Source of the DNA: an uncultured Flavobacteriales bacterium
Lineage (GTDB): Bacteria; Bacteroidota; Bacteroidia; Palsa-965
Length of the DNA stretch: 64,000 nt
Assembly: GCA_937974275.1 (NCBI GenBank)
Contig: CALJIF010000049.1
Coordinates: 1-64,000, forward strand
Direction of reading: 5' to 3'
The first letter of the stretch is position 1; each line of letters starts with the position of its first letter. A program made the translations under genes and the position numbers. Below are positions 34,832 to 44,567 of this stretch, piece by piece. The notes beneath the pieces were generated by a model. The model was given only the letters and a program-made list of their open reading frames with translations, ran no database searches and had not been told where the DNA came from.

Positions 34832-35497
34832 TTAGAATTTCAATAACACGTGATATGTCTGAAATGACAGAGATGTAGTTTGTTTAGTGTGATTTGAAAC
34901 ATAACAAAAAGCATAACCATTTATCGAGATCTTTCCATCAATGATTTCTGATGGTCGTTTTTTAGTTTCAGTTAACGATTTATTGATGCGTGTTAGCACG
35001 TTCTCAATCGTTCCATTTAAAACGTACCCAACAAGACAACCGTCTTTGTACCTATCATTAATGAAATTACCTATACCTGTATCAATGTATCTTGTGGTCA
35101 AATAAGAGGCATTTACGCCAGAACCATCGGATTTTTTCCAATCTTTCTCCGCTAAATTTTTCGCCTCAATATGATAGATCAATTCTGCCGAGGAACTCCA
35201 ATTTAAAAACTGCATGTCAATTCTTGGGGCTTCTTTTGGGGCAATATTATCATTATAAACATCTTCAGAGTAAATACGAGGTTCAGGTACAACATGAATT
35301 CGCCATTCAGTAGTCCGGGGTGCTGCTTTAATGTATTTGATTAGCTCGGCAGTTATTCGTTCCTCTTCCCATGATATATCATAGCTCTTTTGTTTAATCA
35401 TTTCATTATAGCCATCAATTAAAACATGTATACATTTCTTCTCGAATCCTTGTTTAAAATCGCCAATAACGCCAGTATTCAATTTGCCTTTACTCAT
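34832..35497 (-). CDS. Putative PD-(D/E)xK nuclease of the defence operon
   Basis: I do not recognise a named family, but the 221-residue protein has the layout of a PD-(D/E)xK endonuclease: a helix with Glu (EEERITAELIKYI, residues 45-57), then PRID with Asp94, then a beta strand ending HIEAKNL with Glu111 and Lys113, giving D-x16-E-x-K. A Tyr/Arg-rich helix follows (LTTRYIDTGIGNFINDRY). No TM segments. It starts 6 bases after the large methyltransferase gene and is last in the operon, so it is a good candidate for the cleavage subunit paired with that methyltransferase, which shows no nuclease motif of its own. Activity is inference. Confidence 0.65.
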   Translation of the reverse strand: MSKGKLNTGVIGDFKQGFEKKCIHVLIDGYNEMIKQKSYDISWEEERITAELIKYIKAAPRTTEWRIHVVPEPRIYSEDVYNDNIAPKEAPRIDMQFLNWSSSAELIYHIEAKNLAEKDWKKSDGSGVNASYLTTRYIDTGIGNFINDRYKDGCLVGYVLNGTIENVLTRINKSLTETKKRPSEIIDGKISINGYAFCYVSNHTKQTTSLSFQTYHVLLKF

Positions 35498-35503
35498 CTT
35501 GAT

Positions 35504-38500
35504 TTATGCGATATCAGAATTAACAACTTCAAATACAATTTCATCGGCATCATTCATTGCAGAAGATCGCGACCAAAATCTTTTCTCACAAGGTTTTATA
35601 ATGTAAATTGTATCATCATTGTAGTATTTAAGAACTTTCCTGAAATAAATGCTTTCAGAATGCTTTTCATAAGAATAATCGTCAATTTGCTTTAAGAGGC
35701 TGCCCAGCGCTTCCGAGAAAGCAACTTTTTCTACTAAAACACTTTTTACAGATTTAGAAAATTTAATTGAAACCAATGCCAAGGGAGAATTTTGTGCTGT
35801 TTCATAAACTAAGGAAGATGCAACTGTTCCGCCTGTTGTATAACCTAAAATGTCATTTAAATCTGTACAAAGTTGTTTAGCGTATTTTTCGATTTCTACA
35901 GTTGTAGCGCGTTTATATGCATTAGATTTTTCTCCTTCTTGAAATAAATCTATTGCATAGTCCAGTCCGTCATTAACAATAATTTTATCTCTTGAGTTTA
36001 AATTGAGGGTTTTAAGTAGCAATTCGTCAATAGCCTTTTCAATAACTTGAATTTGATTATCGCTATTCAAAATCTCCCTTTTTTTAATCTGGGTGATTTC
36101 ATCAACTTTCTTAGATAACTCTAGTACGACTTCTTTTTCTGCGAAAAAAGGAAGAGCTGGTAATTTAAAAATTTCATTAGGCTTCACACGTTCTCTTTCT
36201 ACACCCCAAGAGGAAGCGGTAAGAAAGAGGAAATAGGATGAAAATGAAGAGTTTAAAAAAGCAGTAATAGCTTTGAGTATTTTATCATCTTTACAGCTTA
36301 TACCATATACGGTACTTGTAAAACTACAATCGTATGCCAAATAAGAAGAGCAGAAGCGCTTATTAGATTGGCCTTCTTTAATTAATATGTGAGGGGCGTA
36401 ATAAGCTTCCTTAGCACCAAGTCTTCTGAATTTTTTTGCAGTAATTGCGACTGTATTTTCTTTTCTGGAATGAAATCGTTCAATACATTCGGCATCAATA
36501 TGAGGTATTTTACAAATTGTATTATCAGGTTTATCATTCGGGCTTGATGTCTGTAAACCTACACCCATATGCCAGCCTTCTTTTTCCTTTTGCTTCAATA
36601 CTGTTTCTAAAGATTCAAAATCACCTAACCGCTTTATTAGTGCAAAATCTCTTTCCGTTCCCCACATGGCTACTTTCCATATTTTGGAATTTGGATCAGC
36701 TGCCTCTTCACGTGGAATATACTTTGTATCGAATACATCAATCGCTACCCCGTCAACTAATCTGTTTTTCAAAAATGATTTTGGTGAACAATAAAGTAAT
36801 TTTTTAGATTGAACATTAGGTTTTTTCGCTTGGTAAAAAAGAACACAGGCGGGACCAACTGCTGATGCAAATAAACTTCCTCCGTACTCCCTTTTCGTTT
36901 TTCTTAAAGCGGAAAAGTTATATACCGCTTCAACATAATTCTTATTGAACAGAAAATCTCTGAAATTGCTATAACCGCTTGTTGTATTAAAAAGAATTTT
37001 GCTTGCTGCAACTAAAGCGATTTGACCATTAGGACAAAGTTCAGTTGCGCGATATAAAAATGCTAAAACATATTCCTGGGCAAAACCAAGTTGTTGTAAA
37101 TATTTTTTATCACTTGCAGGTAGGTCTCCGCGTTTAAAGGGAGGGTTACCGACTATCAAATCATATTTAACATTGTTAAAAGTAGCGTGGGTATCCAAAC
37201 TACTCATTCTGAATAAATTTTTTCCTTGCTTACTTTTGTCCTCCTCCTTTGGATCAAAAATTAAATAGGGAAATTTTCTATCCTGCCAAAGAGTCTTAGG
37301 GTTCAAATAGTCCAATAAAGCCAAGTACAAACTAAAAGCAGCAACTTTAATTGCATCACCGTTTATCTCTATTCCAAATATTGAATTTACAAGGAGTTTT
37401 TTGAGTGTTGTAAAATCAATATCATCCGTTTTATTAGCATATTTCCAACGATGTACAATACGTTTAAATGATTCTACAAGGAAAATTCCGGAACCACAAG
37501 TTGGATCAAGAATTCGCAACTCATAGTTTTTATTATTCTTATCTGCCCAAGGTAATTTTTCATTTAAAACAAAATCAACTAAGGAATGTGGCGTATAATA
37601 TGCGCCATCCTTTTTTGTTTTGTCCTCGCCCTGCTCAGTCGACATAAATTCCTCGTAGATCTCGCTTATAAGTTCTATTCTAATCGCACTAAAATCAAAT
37701 ACCTTCCAGTTGAAAAGAAACCCCTGTCCTTTACTTGCGCGTAGGTCACTCCAAAAACATTCCTTAATTAGTTGAAGATGTTTAGCTTTAACTACCCGTC
37801 TTTCTTTGTTACTAACAGGACAAAGATTTCCATTGAAAGACTGCTCAAGCTTGTCAAAAAGGGCATAGGTAGCTTGAATATCCTCCAAAATATCAAAATA
37901 GGAGTTAGAATTGCGTAAATATTTCCCATAAAAATCAGATGTGGTCGCGTTCCTGTCTTCAAGGTAGAGAACGAATAGAGAACGAAGTAACAAGTCATGA
38001 ACGACATCAACATTTAAGCCCTCATTAACAAGTTCTCTTCGGACAGATGCTAAATTCCGCATCAGTACCTTATCAACTCTTCGACCTGCATCAAGTTTTT
38101 CAGCATACTTCTTTTCTTTCCAAAACAACCCTGAATCAATAGATGTTCTATTAAAAACTCTAACCAATTCAGTTAGCTTATTTTCTGCTTCAGATAAATT
38201 GTAGGAACATAGTTCGATGTCTTTAATTTTGTCAATATGCCTTTCTGGATCGATGGGCTCAATGAAGCAATTATATACTCTAATTTCAACTGGACTGTTT
38301 ACAAAGAAGAAAGGAACTTTTCTTTCATTCCAAATTTTCTTATGAATCTTGCATATATCCTTTTGCGTTTGTTCGTCAAAAGTTTTGATTGACTTAAAAT
38401 AGACTGTAGGAAATTGACCAGAAAAATAAACTTTATCTACTTCCATTTCTGATAGTAGATTTATTGCATGATTCTTTAATGAAGACAGAGAAGAGGCCTT

Positions 38501-38596
38501 AATGGTTTTTACATTCACAACTCGCTCTGAAAAATCAAGAACCTCTATAATTTCATCTGTATGTTTTATCTTTTTCAACGCTCTCAAATTTAACAA
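35504..38596 (-). CDS. Eco57I-like class I N6-adenine DNA methyltransferase (1030 residues)
   Basis: Large DNA methyltransferase. SAM motif I is DPTCGSGIFLVESF (about residue 364) and catalytic motif IV is YDLIVGNPPFKRGD (about 480-493), the N-PP-F form of adenine-N6 enzymes. Residues 1-330 resemble the N-terminal part of type IIG enzymes (VEIRVYNCFIEPIDPERH, LFVLYLEDRNATTSDFYG) but I see no D...ExK nuclease site. Residues about 640-850 look like a target recognition region (WGTERDFALIKRLG, FLNSSFSSYFLFL), followed by a helical C-terminal extension. The nuclease gene follows at 6 bases. It should protect self DNA, with cleavage supplied in trans; that pairing is inference. Confidence 0.85.
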   Translation of the reverse strand: MLNLRALKKIKHTDEIIEVLDFSERVVNVKTIKASSLSSLKNHAINLLSEMEVDKVYFSGQFPTVYFKSIKTFDEQTQKDICKIHKKIWNERKVPFFFVNSPVEIRVYNCFIEPIDPERHIDKIKDIELCSYNLSEAENKLTELVRVFNRTSIDSGLFWKEKKYAEKLDAGRRVDKVLMRNLASVRRELVNEGLNVDVVHDLLLRSLFVLYLEDRNATTSDFYGKYLRNSNSYFDILEDIQATYALFDKLEQSFNGNLCPVSNKERRVVKAKHLQLIKECFWSDLRASKGQGFLFNWKVFDFSAIRIELISEIYEEFMSTEQGEDKTKKDGAYYTPHSLVDFVLNEKLPWADKNNKNYELRILDPTCGSGIFLVESFKRIVHRWKYANKTDDIDFTTLKKLLVNSIFGIEINGDAIKVAAFSLYLALLDYLNPKTLWQDRKFPYLIFDPKEEDKSKQGKNLFRMSSLDTHATFNNVKYDLIVGNPPFKRGDLPASDKKYLQQLGFAQEYVLAFLYRATELCPNGQIALVAASKILFNTTSGYSNFRDFLFNKNYVEAVYNFSALRKTKREYGGSLFASAVGPACVLFYQAKKPNVQSKKLLYCSPKSFLKNRLVDGVAIDVFDTKYIPREEAADPNSKIWKVAMWGTERDFALIKRLGDFESLETVLKQKEKEGWHMGVGLQTSSPNDKPDNTICKIPHIDAECIERFHSRKENTVAITAKKFRRLGAKEAYYAPHILIKEGQSNKRFCSSYLAYDCSFTSTVYGISCKDDKILKAITAFLNSSFSSYFLFLTASSWGVERERVKPNEIFKLPALPFFAEKEVVLELSKKVDEITQIKKREILNSDNQIQVIEKAIDELLLKTLNLNSRDKIIVNDGLDYAIDLFQEGEKSNAYKRATTVEIEKYAKQLCTDLNDILGYTTGGTVASSLVYETAQNSPLALVSIKFSKSVKSVLVEKVAFSEALGSLLKQIDDYSYEKHSESIYFRKVLKYYNDDTIYIIKPCEKRFWSRSSAMNDADEIVFEVVNSDIA

Positions 38597-38655
38597 TTAC
38601 TCTGCTTTATATTTGCTCTGATTATCAACATCTTGTGGTTAATGAATTTGCTTCT

Positions 38656-40494
38656 TTAATAAGTTCGGATTGTTTTAAGTTTTTCGTTAGTGGGTAATAT
38701 GAATATTTCCTCCCAATAATCGGCTGTCTTCGCTTTATCTGAAGCGTCATAAATCTTCTTATACAAATCAAGTAGCCTAATATTGGCGTGTTGAACGTCA
38801 GTTGTTGTAGCTACGCCATTTTTAAAAACGAAGTAGTTAGCCATCGCTTTTGACAGAACACTTTCTTGTCCTGGCTGCTTCAGCAATTTAACCTCTTCTT
38901 GAAAAGTAATTTCAAATTTATACCTGTCTTTTCCATCAGCAGTAACGACTTCAAATTCTACCTTATCACCTTTGTTAAAAACAATATCGAATTGGGTCTT
39001 CTTTATCTGCTCAATGGTCTCAATACAGTTTGCTATTTCCCCGTTATACTTTGGCACGTCATAGCTATCATGACTCGCAGAATTCAAAACAAACTTGCGG
39101 TGGCTCTCTAAATCTTCAAAGTGTGTTATATCAAGTGAATTATCCTTGGCAAATTGAATGCTCTCCATTATAAGACCGTTTAGGTCGTGCCTTGAAAAAT
39201 CGGACTTATATTGTTTTCTCCTTGGAAGAAAATCTTTACAAAATGCTTCTGCTTCCTTTCTCAGAAAGTTTCCGGCTACTTCGTACTCTTTAAGATTGAA
39301 ATATCTCTTAGCTTTTTCCAAATAAGATTCTGTAGAGACAATGTATGGCTGCGGGACACCACCTTTGGTGGTTTGATACATTTCTATATACGCCCAGTTA
39401 TCTTGTTTGCTTCGCTTAATTTTATGCTTTGCCAGCTCAAAAAACATCCGGTCATGAGTCATAATAAATATTTGATATTCTTTGAACTCATTTAGAATAA
39501 TATTGAGAACGGTCTCTCGGTGCGTCATATCGAGACTTATTAATAAGTCATCAAGAATCAAGAATTTAGGAGCACTTGCAATGTACTTTTCATCCAACAC
39601 GGCAAAGCGAATTGAAAGTGCAATCGAAGTAAGTCGTGCCTCGTTCAAAAAGGAATGTGGTCTTTTAATATCTCCTTTGCCCGCAGCCAAACCACTATGT
39701 AAATATTCAACCGTCAGTAATATTTTCGGAGGAATAGTTAAGTGATTTCTTTTAGTTGTACTTCCTTCCACAAAATCGTCATAGGTCGCGTTTACATACT
39801 CTAACTTAAGTTTAAAATTCTCTTTAAATTTTTGCTGTAAATATTCGTTCGACCCTTCAATTATCTTGTTAATAAAGTTCTCCAACTCGCGGTTGAATCC
39901 TGAAATTGCATCCTGAAACTGTCCATACTCTGGGTCATGCATTCTTGATCGAGGCTGCATGCCTGGCTCCAAAAATTTCCACCAATGGTCAGCATTTGAA
40001 TTGCCGGGGCGAAATTCAGTCGTAAAATTCACAAACATTAAAATGTCAGAAGCAAAAAGCGGGAAAAGGTCAATCTGATCCCGATTACTGAAGTTATACA
40101 AGCTCGAAAGCAATCGGTAATTAATGAAGTCGCTCGTTTGATTTGCCTCTTTTACAAGATCACCGGCTTTAGTGTTTATCGTATTAAATGAAATTTGCTT
40201 TACTGTTTTTGTTGTGCTGTCGTCTTCAAACTCAATAACAATAGAACTTTCGTCAGTATTTGCCGCAAATCGATTAACTAAATTTTGATCATGGGTTGGA
40301 TCAAAATATTTTTGAATTTCTCTGTCATCTGTCTTAAAAACACTTTGCAAAAAAGTATAAAGAGCCCAATAAATTGAACTCTTACCACTTCCATTCTCAC
40401 CATACAAGAGAATATTGTTTTTGCCAAAAGCAATTTCCTGAGTTCCATGAAAGAACTTGAAATTTTTTAGTGTTAGTTTATTAATTCTATTCAT
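38656..40494 (-). CDS. RecF/SMC-like AAA ATPase of the defence operon
   Basis: ABC-type ATPase of the RecF/SMC class. It begins MNRINKLTLKNFKFFHG with Walker A GENGSGKSS (residues 32-40). The signature helix reads FLNEARLTSIALSIRF (about 285-300) in place of LSGGQ, Walker B is FLILDDLLISLD (about 308-320) and the switch His is in IFIMTHDRMF. There is no long coiled-coil arm. Residues about 375-490 form a helical domain (YEVAGNFLRKEAEAFCKDF; HRKFVLNSASHD) reminiscent of HEPN-like C-terminal regions of defence ATPases, though a canonical R-x4-6-H is absent. Its ATG overlaps the previous stop (TAATG), so it is translationally coupled to the 1277-residue enzyme. Confidence 0.82.
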   Translation of the reverse strand: MNRINKLTLKNFKFFHGTQEIAFGKNNILLYGENGSGKSSIYWALYTFLQSVFKTDDREIQKYFDPTHDQNLVNRFAANTDESSIVIEFEDDSTTKTVKQISFNTINTKAGDLVKEANQTSDFINYRLLSSLYNFSNRDQIDLFPLFASDILMFVNFTTEFRPGNSNADHWWKFLEPGMQPRSRMHDPEYGQFQDAISGFNRELENFINKIIEGSNEYLQQKFKENFKLKLEYVNATYDDFVEGSTTKRNHLTIPPKILLTVEYLHSGLAAGKGDIKRPHSFLNEARLTSIALSIRFAVLDEKYIASAPKFLILDDLLISLDMTHRETVLNIILNEFKEYQIFIMTHDRMFFELAKHKIKRSKQDNWAYIEMYQTTKGGVPQPYIVSTESYLEKAKRYFNLKEYEVAGNFLRKEAEAFCKDFLPRRKQYKSDFSRHDLNGLIMESIQFAKDNSLDITHFEDLESHRKFVLNSASHDSYDVPKYNGEIANCIETIEQIKKTQFDIVFNKGDKVEFEVVTADGKDRYKFEITFQEEVKLLKQPGQESVLSKAMANYFVFKNGVATTTDVQHANIRLLDLYKKIYDASDKAKTADYWEEIFILPTNEKLKTIRTY

Positions 40495-43400
40495 TAGCTA
40501 ATAGTTTTAATTGGCATGACTAATTCGGCTAATCGAATATCCATAAGCTTAAGGTTGTTTCTAATTTCATTCTCCTTGCTTCTTATTTTTTGATAGCAGT
40601 CGTGAATTAGTTTTGACTTTTCTAATTCATCAGCATTTTTCAATGGTTGAAAAAGTTTTTCTACATGGGTGTAAAATTGAATACCCGCTTGCTCAAAGTC
40701 TTCTGAGAAATAAAGTTCGAATACTAATGCATCCATTATCTCCTCAAATTGACTTGAAATGTGTTTATTCGGCACATATTCATTGACAGCCTCAGTTATT
40801 TCATTGATTGCTAATAAATATTCTGCAACACTAACTATTGGTCTTTGACGCTTTGAGTTCGCTTTAGCAATTGGGATTTGCGACAGATATTCCTTCGATA
40901 AATTGACCGTTAAGCGCGAGTCATTCGTAAATTGCTTAGTATAGTACCAATTAACCAGTTTAGAGTTTAGTAGCCCCAAAATGTACTTAGCATCATATTC
41001 GCAGTCGTCTTCTAAAATGATATTGTTAATCGACTCCTTATTGTAGTATTGTTTGTTGTCGTAGGCAACTTTTAACGGCCTTGCACCTCCTGTTATTCGT
41101 TGAATAAGTAACTTTTCTCTCGCTTCAAAAACATCTGGTGTTCTTGATCTGTGAAGTAGTGATGGATCGTAATTCAGATAACTATGTATAGGTTTAATAA
41201 AATATGCACCTATGTCTTTCCCTTCTAAGAATGGTTTCCATCCTTCTTTTGGCTTATTGCTAACAACCTCATCTTTATTTTTTGTTATCACAACCCCAAA
41301 TATCATTTCTCTGCAAATGCTGCCCAGTTGGAAGGTGTTTTGGGTTAACTTATCCAAAACTTTTCTATTAGCATCATCAATATTTATTGCAATGACATAC
41401 CCTGTGTTCTTCAAATCGCTCTGAGAAATAGAATTGATTGCTTTCCCATTATATATTTTTATCTGATTTGATTCCTCCGGTGCAGTTTTTTGAGCGACAA
41501 TGACAATCGCAGTTGTTACCGCATCATCGAATACTGAATCCCCAAAATCATACACGGTTTTCACTTTATGGTTGTCAATAAGCAATTGTCTTGATGTGCT
41601 GTAAGAAGTTACACGTAAAAAAGTATTCGGAATGATAAAAGAGAATTCAGCCTTTGGCTTCATAATCCTAAAAGCCTGTTCAATAAAAAGGGTAAAGAGA
41701 TTAATTTTACCTCCTCCACTCGTGAAATTATTACTGAAATACTTCTTTTCTATTGTAGAAATACCTTCGTTTCCTCCAAATACATAAGGGGGATTACCCA
41801 AGATAACATCGAAGCCAATAAAGTTACCGTCATTGTCAAGTACTTCAGGGAATTCAAATCTCCATTCAAATGCATTTTCAAATATTATGCTGTTTTCAAT
41901 ATCTTTTAATTCCTGTTCCAGTTTATTAATATCCTCTGAAAGCTTTTTGAGTTTTTCTTTCTCCAACTTTTTACCGCCCTTTTTCAATTCCACATCCAAC
42001 TCAAGCTTTGGGGAAACTGTCTTGAGAAATAATTCTTCTTTAAGCTTAGTAAGTCGTTTTCTACGAGGATCATTACCACCAATTTCAGTTCTAAAGTCTT
42101 TTTTGATAGTATCGATTAGCTCTTCTAGTTTTCTCTTTTCTTCTTTATTATCAGCTTCGTGGTAAGAATGAACCGCAATTCTATATGTTTCAATGTTCCA
42201 TTTACCCTTCAATGCCTTCTTCAAATCGGAATCCAATGGGAAACGGCTAATAAGGGAATTACCACACTTAATATTGATATCAATGTTAGGAAGCGTTTCT
42301 AATTCCGTGTATTTACTTTCTTGAGTATAGTAAGCATTTTTTAACAGCTCTATCCATAACCTCAAGCGACAAATCTTTACTGAATTTGGATTGATATCGA
42401 CCCCAAACAAACAGTTTTCAATTATAGTTTCCTTCTCATGAAACAAAGTCTCTTGGACTCTTTGAGTTTCTTTGGTAATTGAATTGCCCGTTATCGAATA
42501 CTCAAAAATTTCTGTGTTGTCATTGTAGGTAACGATCAATTCATCATTTTCTATCTTAACCTCATAACCAGTTAAACGAAGGCCTTCCCTATCCGCAAGA
42601 ATGCCCAATTCAGCTTTTAATGCGATGACCTCATTAAGTGCAGAAACCAAAAAATGCCCCGATCCTACAGCGGGATCACATATCTTTAATTCATTAATAA
42701 GTTTATTGAACTCCAAGATATCTTTTGCCTTGAATTTACTCGCAGTAAAATTTTTAAGATCTTCGAAAGACTCACAGTCAATTTTATAGTTCGTGTTAAA
42801 TTTCTCAATCACTGAATTTCTGATTGTTTCTTTACACATATACATTGTGACGAAACCGGGAGTAAAATACGAGCCATCCTTATATCCGTTGATTTTTTCA
42901 AATATCAGTCCTAAAACTGATGCGTTAATCAGGTTCTTATTCTGCTCTTGAATTTCCTCTGAACCTTCAGAAGTAAAATCATAAGCATCCAAGAAATCAA
43001 AAAGATATTTTAATGTAGGTTGTTCACCGGACTTTCTTTTTCCTTGATCGTCTTTAAGAACAGTAGTATTGTGGATTTTTAATGCCAAGCGGTTATCGAG
43101 TCCGCTAATGTCAATTGTAATTCTTTCAAGGTCTGTTCTTTCAAACAGTGAGCTATTAAGGTACGGTACATGCTTAAATTTTTCCTTTAAGTGATCTCTT
43201 CGTTTCGAATATTTTTCTGCAAGAACTTGGAAAAACAAGTTATTTAGCTCATCGAAGTCATGAATAGTTTTATGATTGAGGAAAATGTAATTCGAACTTC
43301 CTCTGTGATATTTGTATAATTGGGCTTCAAGAAGTTTTAGAAACAAAATACGATTTATCCAAGTAATCGATAGTTCAAGCGCAACATTAAATACTTGTTC

Positions 43401-44327
43401 TTTTCGATCTTTTCCGAACGAAGAAATATTAGTGATGTTTCGCAAGCAATCACGATCTTCCAATTTCATTATCGTATTCTCCAATATTGAAGCTGGATCA
43501 GACTTGCTCTTGCGTTTTATTATTTTTTTACCAGCCTCTTTAATTTCTTCAAGGCCAATAATATGAAGTAATTCAGAATAAAATTTTGTATCGAGAGAGT
43601 TGCTGTCATTCGCAAATGGCAACTTCAATAAGTGTACAGGTGAAAAGATTTTGAATAAAGAGATTAGTCTATTGTCGTCCGACTTATCTGCATTAGATAT
43701 GATATTCTCGTATTCACGTATATCGAAATAGGTGCATTCAATTTTCTCTGATACTGTCTCAAGAAAAGGTTTGGCAATGTTTTCATAGAAGAATTTAGTA
43801 TCATTGCCGCTTAACCGCCAGTTATCGTAGTCCTTTTTTAACTTGGAATTTCTAAAGACATGTTTTTCAAACCAAACCTCATCAATTATGTACCATTCAT
43901 AAATATTCGTTACTATCAAGTATTTAATGTCGATGTTGTTATGCTCAATTCTTTCCCTCAAATAGTAAAGTACAAGTTCATGTAAAGCCTTTGAATTTGG
44001 CTTTGAAGCAGTCATCATTTCTGACTTGTTTGACGGCTTTTTAACTTCAAGTATTACTCCCACAGGGTCTTTGGTAGATTTACCAATGTGAATTACAAGG
44101 TCTTTTCGATCTTTAGTGTTGATCTCATTAATTTCCTTGTACCATGTGTCTTTGAGAAAATCGGAAATGACATTCTTTAGATGTTCCTCACTTTCATTTT
44201 CGTCAATTTTCCCCAAAAGTGAAATGAGATTTCTTTTGAATAATTCAATACTATCTCTGCTTACTTTTTCTTTTAAGTAAGCTTTATTCAAAGCCTGTTT
44301 TGGGTTATAAATATTTAGTTTCATCAA
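40494..44327 (-). CDS. Type IIG-like restriction-modification enzyme with Eco57I-type methylase domain
   Basis: Single-chain enzyme predicted to both cut and methylate DNA. The N-terminus carries a PD-(D/E)xK site: Asp76 in RKDLVIH, then Glu94 and Lys96 in GVILEVKKP. The methylase core has motif I DPAVGSGHFLVSAL (about 552) and motif IV FDVILGNPPYVFGG (about 840), an adenine-N6 type. A highly charged coiled-coil insertion (about 750-815, KKGGKKLEKEKLKKLSE) lies between them. The C-terminal third contains the recognition region (RSRTPDVFEAREKLLIQRITGG; ILGLLNSKLVNWYY). It begins 11 bases after the broken HTH gene and overlaps the ATPase gene by 1 base. It differs clearly from the second methylase of the operon. 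Confidence 0.88.
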   Translation of the reverse strand: MMKLNIYNPKQALNKAYLKEKVSRDSIELFKRNLISLLGKIDENESEEHLKNVISDFLKDTWYKEINEINTKDRKDLVIHIGKSTKDPVGVILEVKKPSNKSEMMTASKPNSKALHELVLYYLRERIEHNNIDIKYLIVTNIYEWYIIDEVWFEKHVFRNSKLKKDYDNWRLSGNDTKFFYENIAKPFLETVSEKIECTYFDIREYENIISNADKSDDNRLISLFKIFSPVHLLKLPFANDSNSLDTKFYSELLHIIGLEEIKEAGKKIIKRKSKSDPASILENTIMKLEDRDCLRNITNISSFGKDRKEQVFNVALELSITWINRILFLKLLEAQLYKYHRGSSNYIFLNHKTIHDFDELNNLFFQVLAEKYSKRRDHLKEKFKHVPYLNSSLFERTDLERITIDISGLDNRLALKIHNTTVLKDDQGKRKSGEQPTLKYLFDFLDAYDFTSEGSEEIQEQNKNLINASVLGLIFEKINGYKDGSYFTPGFVTMYMCKETIRNSVIEKFNTNYKIDCESFEDLKNFTASKFKAKDILEFNKLINELKICDPAVGSGHFLVSALNEVIALKAELGILADREGLRLTGYEVKIENDELIVTYNDNTEIFEYSITGNSITKETQRVQETLFHEKETIIENCLFGVDINPNSVKICRLRLWIELLKNAYYTQESKYTELETLPNIDINIKCGNSLISRFPLDSDLKKALKGKWNIETYRIAVHSYHEADNKEEKRKLEELIDTIKKDFRTEIGGNDPRRKRLTKLKEELFLKTVSPKLELDVELKKGGKKLEKEKLKKLSEDINKLEQELKDIENSIIFENAFEWRFEFPEVLDNDGNFIGFDVILGNPPYVFGGNEGISTIEKKYFSNNFTSGGGKINLFTLFIEQAFRIMKPKAEFSFIIPNTFLRVTSYSTSRQLLIDNHKVKTVYDFGDSVFDDAVTTAIVIVAQKTAPEESNQIKIYNGKAINSISQSDLKNTGYVIAINIDDANRKVLDKLTQNTFQLGSICREMIFGVVITKNKDEVVSNKPKEGWKPFLEGKDIGAYFIKPIHSYLNYDPSLLHRSRTPDVFEAREKLLIQRITGGARPLKVAYDNKQYYNKESINNIILEDDCEYDAKYILGLLNSKLVNWYYTKQFTNDSRLTVNLSKEYLSQIPIAKANSKRQRPIVSVAEYLLAINEITEAVNEYVPNKHISSQFEEIMDALVFELYFSEDFEQAGIQFYTHVEKLFQPLKNADELEKSKLIHDCYQKIRSKENEIRNNLKLMDIRLAELVMPIKTIS

Positions 44328-44338
44328 GCGTTATTCTG

Positions 44339-44553
44339 TTATGCTGCTATTGTAATATTAGTTGGAAGACTCAGTTTATCAAAAATCACTTTCACTTGTG
44401 GGATTTGAAAAAACGCCCATTCTTTTCTCCTATTTCTTTTTCAAATGGAACTAACCACTTCTTCAAGGTGCGTGGATCAACACCATAAATGCGTGCTAAT
44501 TCCGTAATGGAATAGGGCTTCAATTTGATTTGCGTACTTTCTGTCTTCATCAT
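44339..44553 (-). pseudogene. Small HTH-domain protein gene with a one-base frameshift
   Basis: From ATG 44553 the frame encodes a 53-residue product that stops at 44392: MMKTESTQIKLKPYSITELA, then a helix-turn-helix (RIYGVDPRTLKKWLVPFE) and GEKNGRFF followed by SHK and a stop. In another frame downstream the sequence continues PQVKVIFDKLSLPTNITIAA and ends at 44339, which is the expected tail of this common Bacteroidota family. The two parts join if the run of six T after GGGCG had seven. So either the gene is newly broken, uses slippage, or the assembly lost one base. It lies between the XRE/ImmA gene (14 bases) and the 1277-residue enzyme gene (11 bases). Confidence 0.75.
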
Positions 44554-44567
44554 TCAAAAATTAATAT

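Noticed and set aside
44300..44488. Plus-strand 62-codon frame over the small HTH gene
   Set aside because: The minus strand carries a recognisable HTH family sequence here, so this is its shadow.
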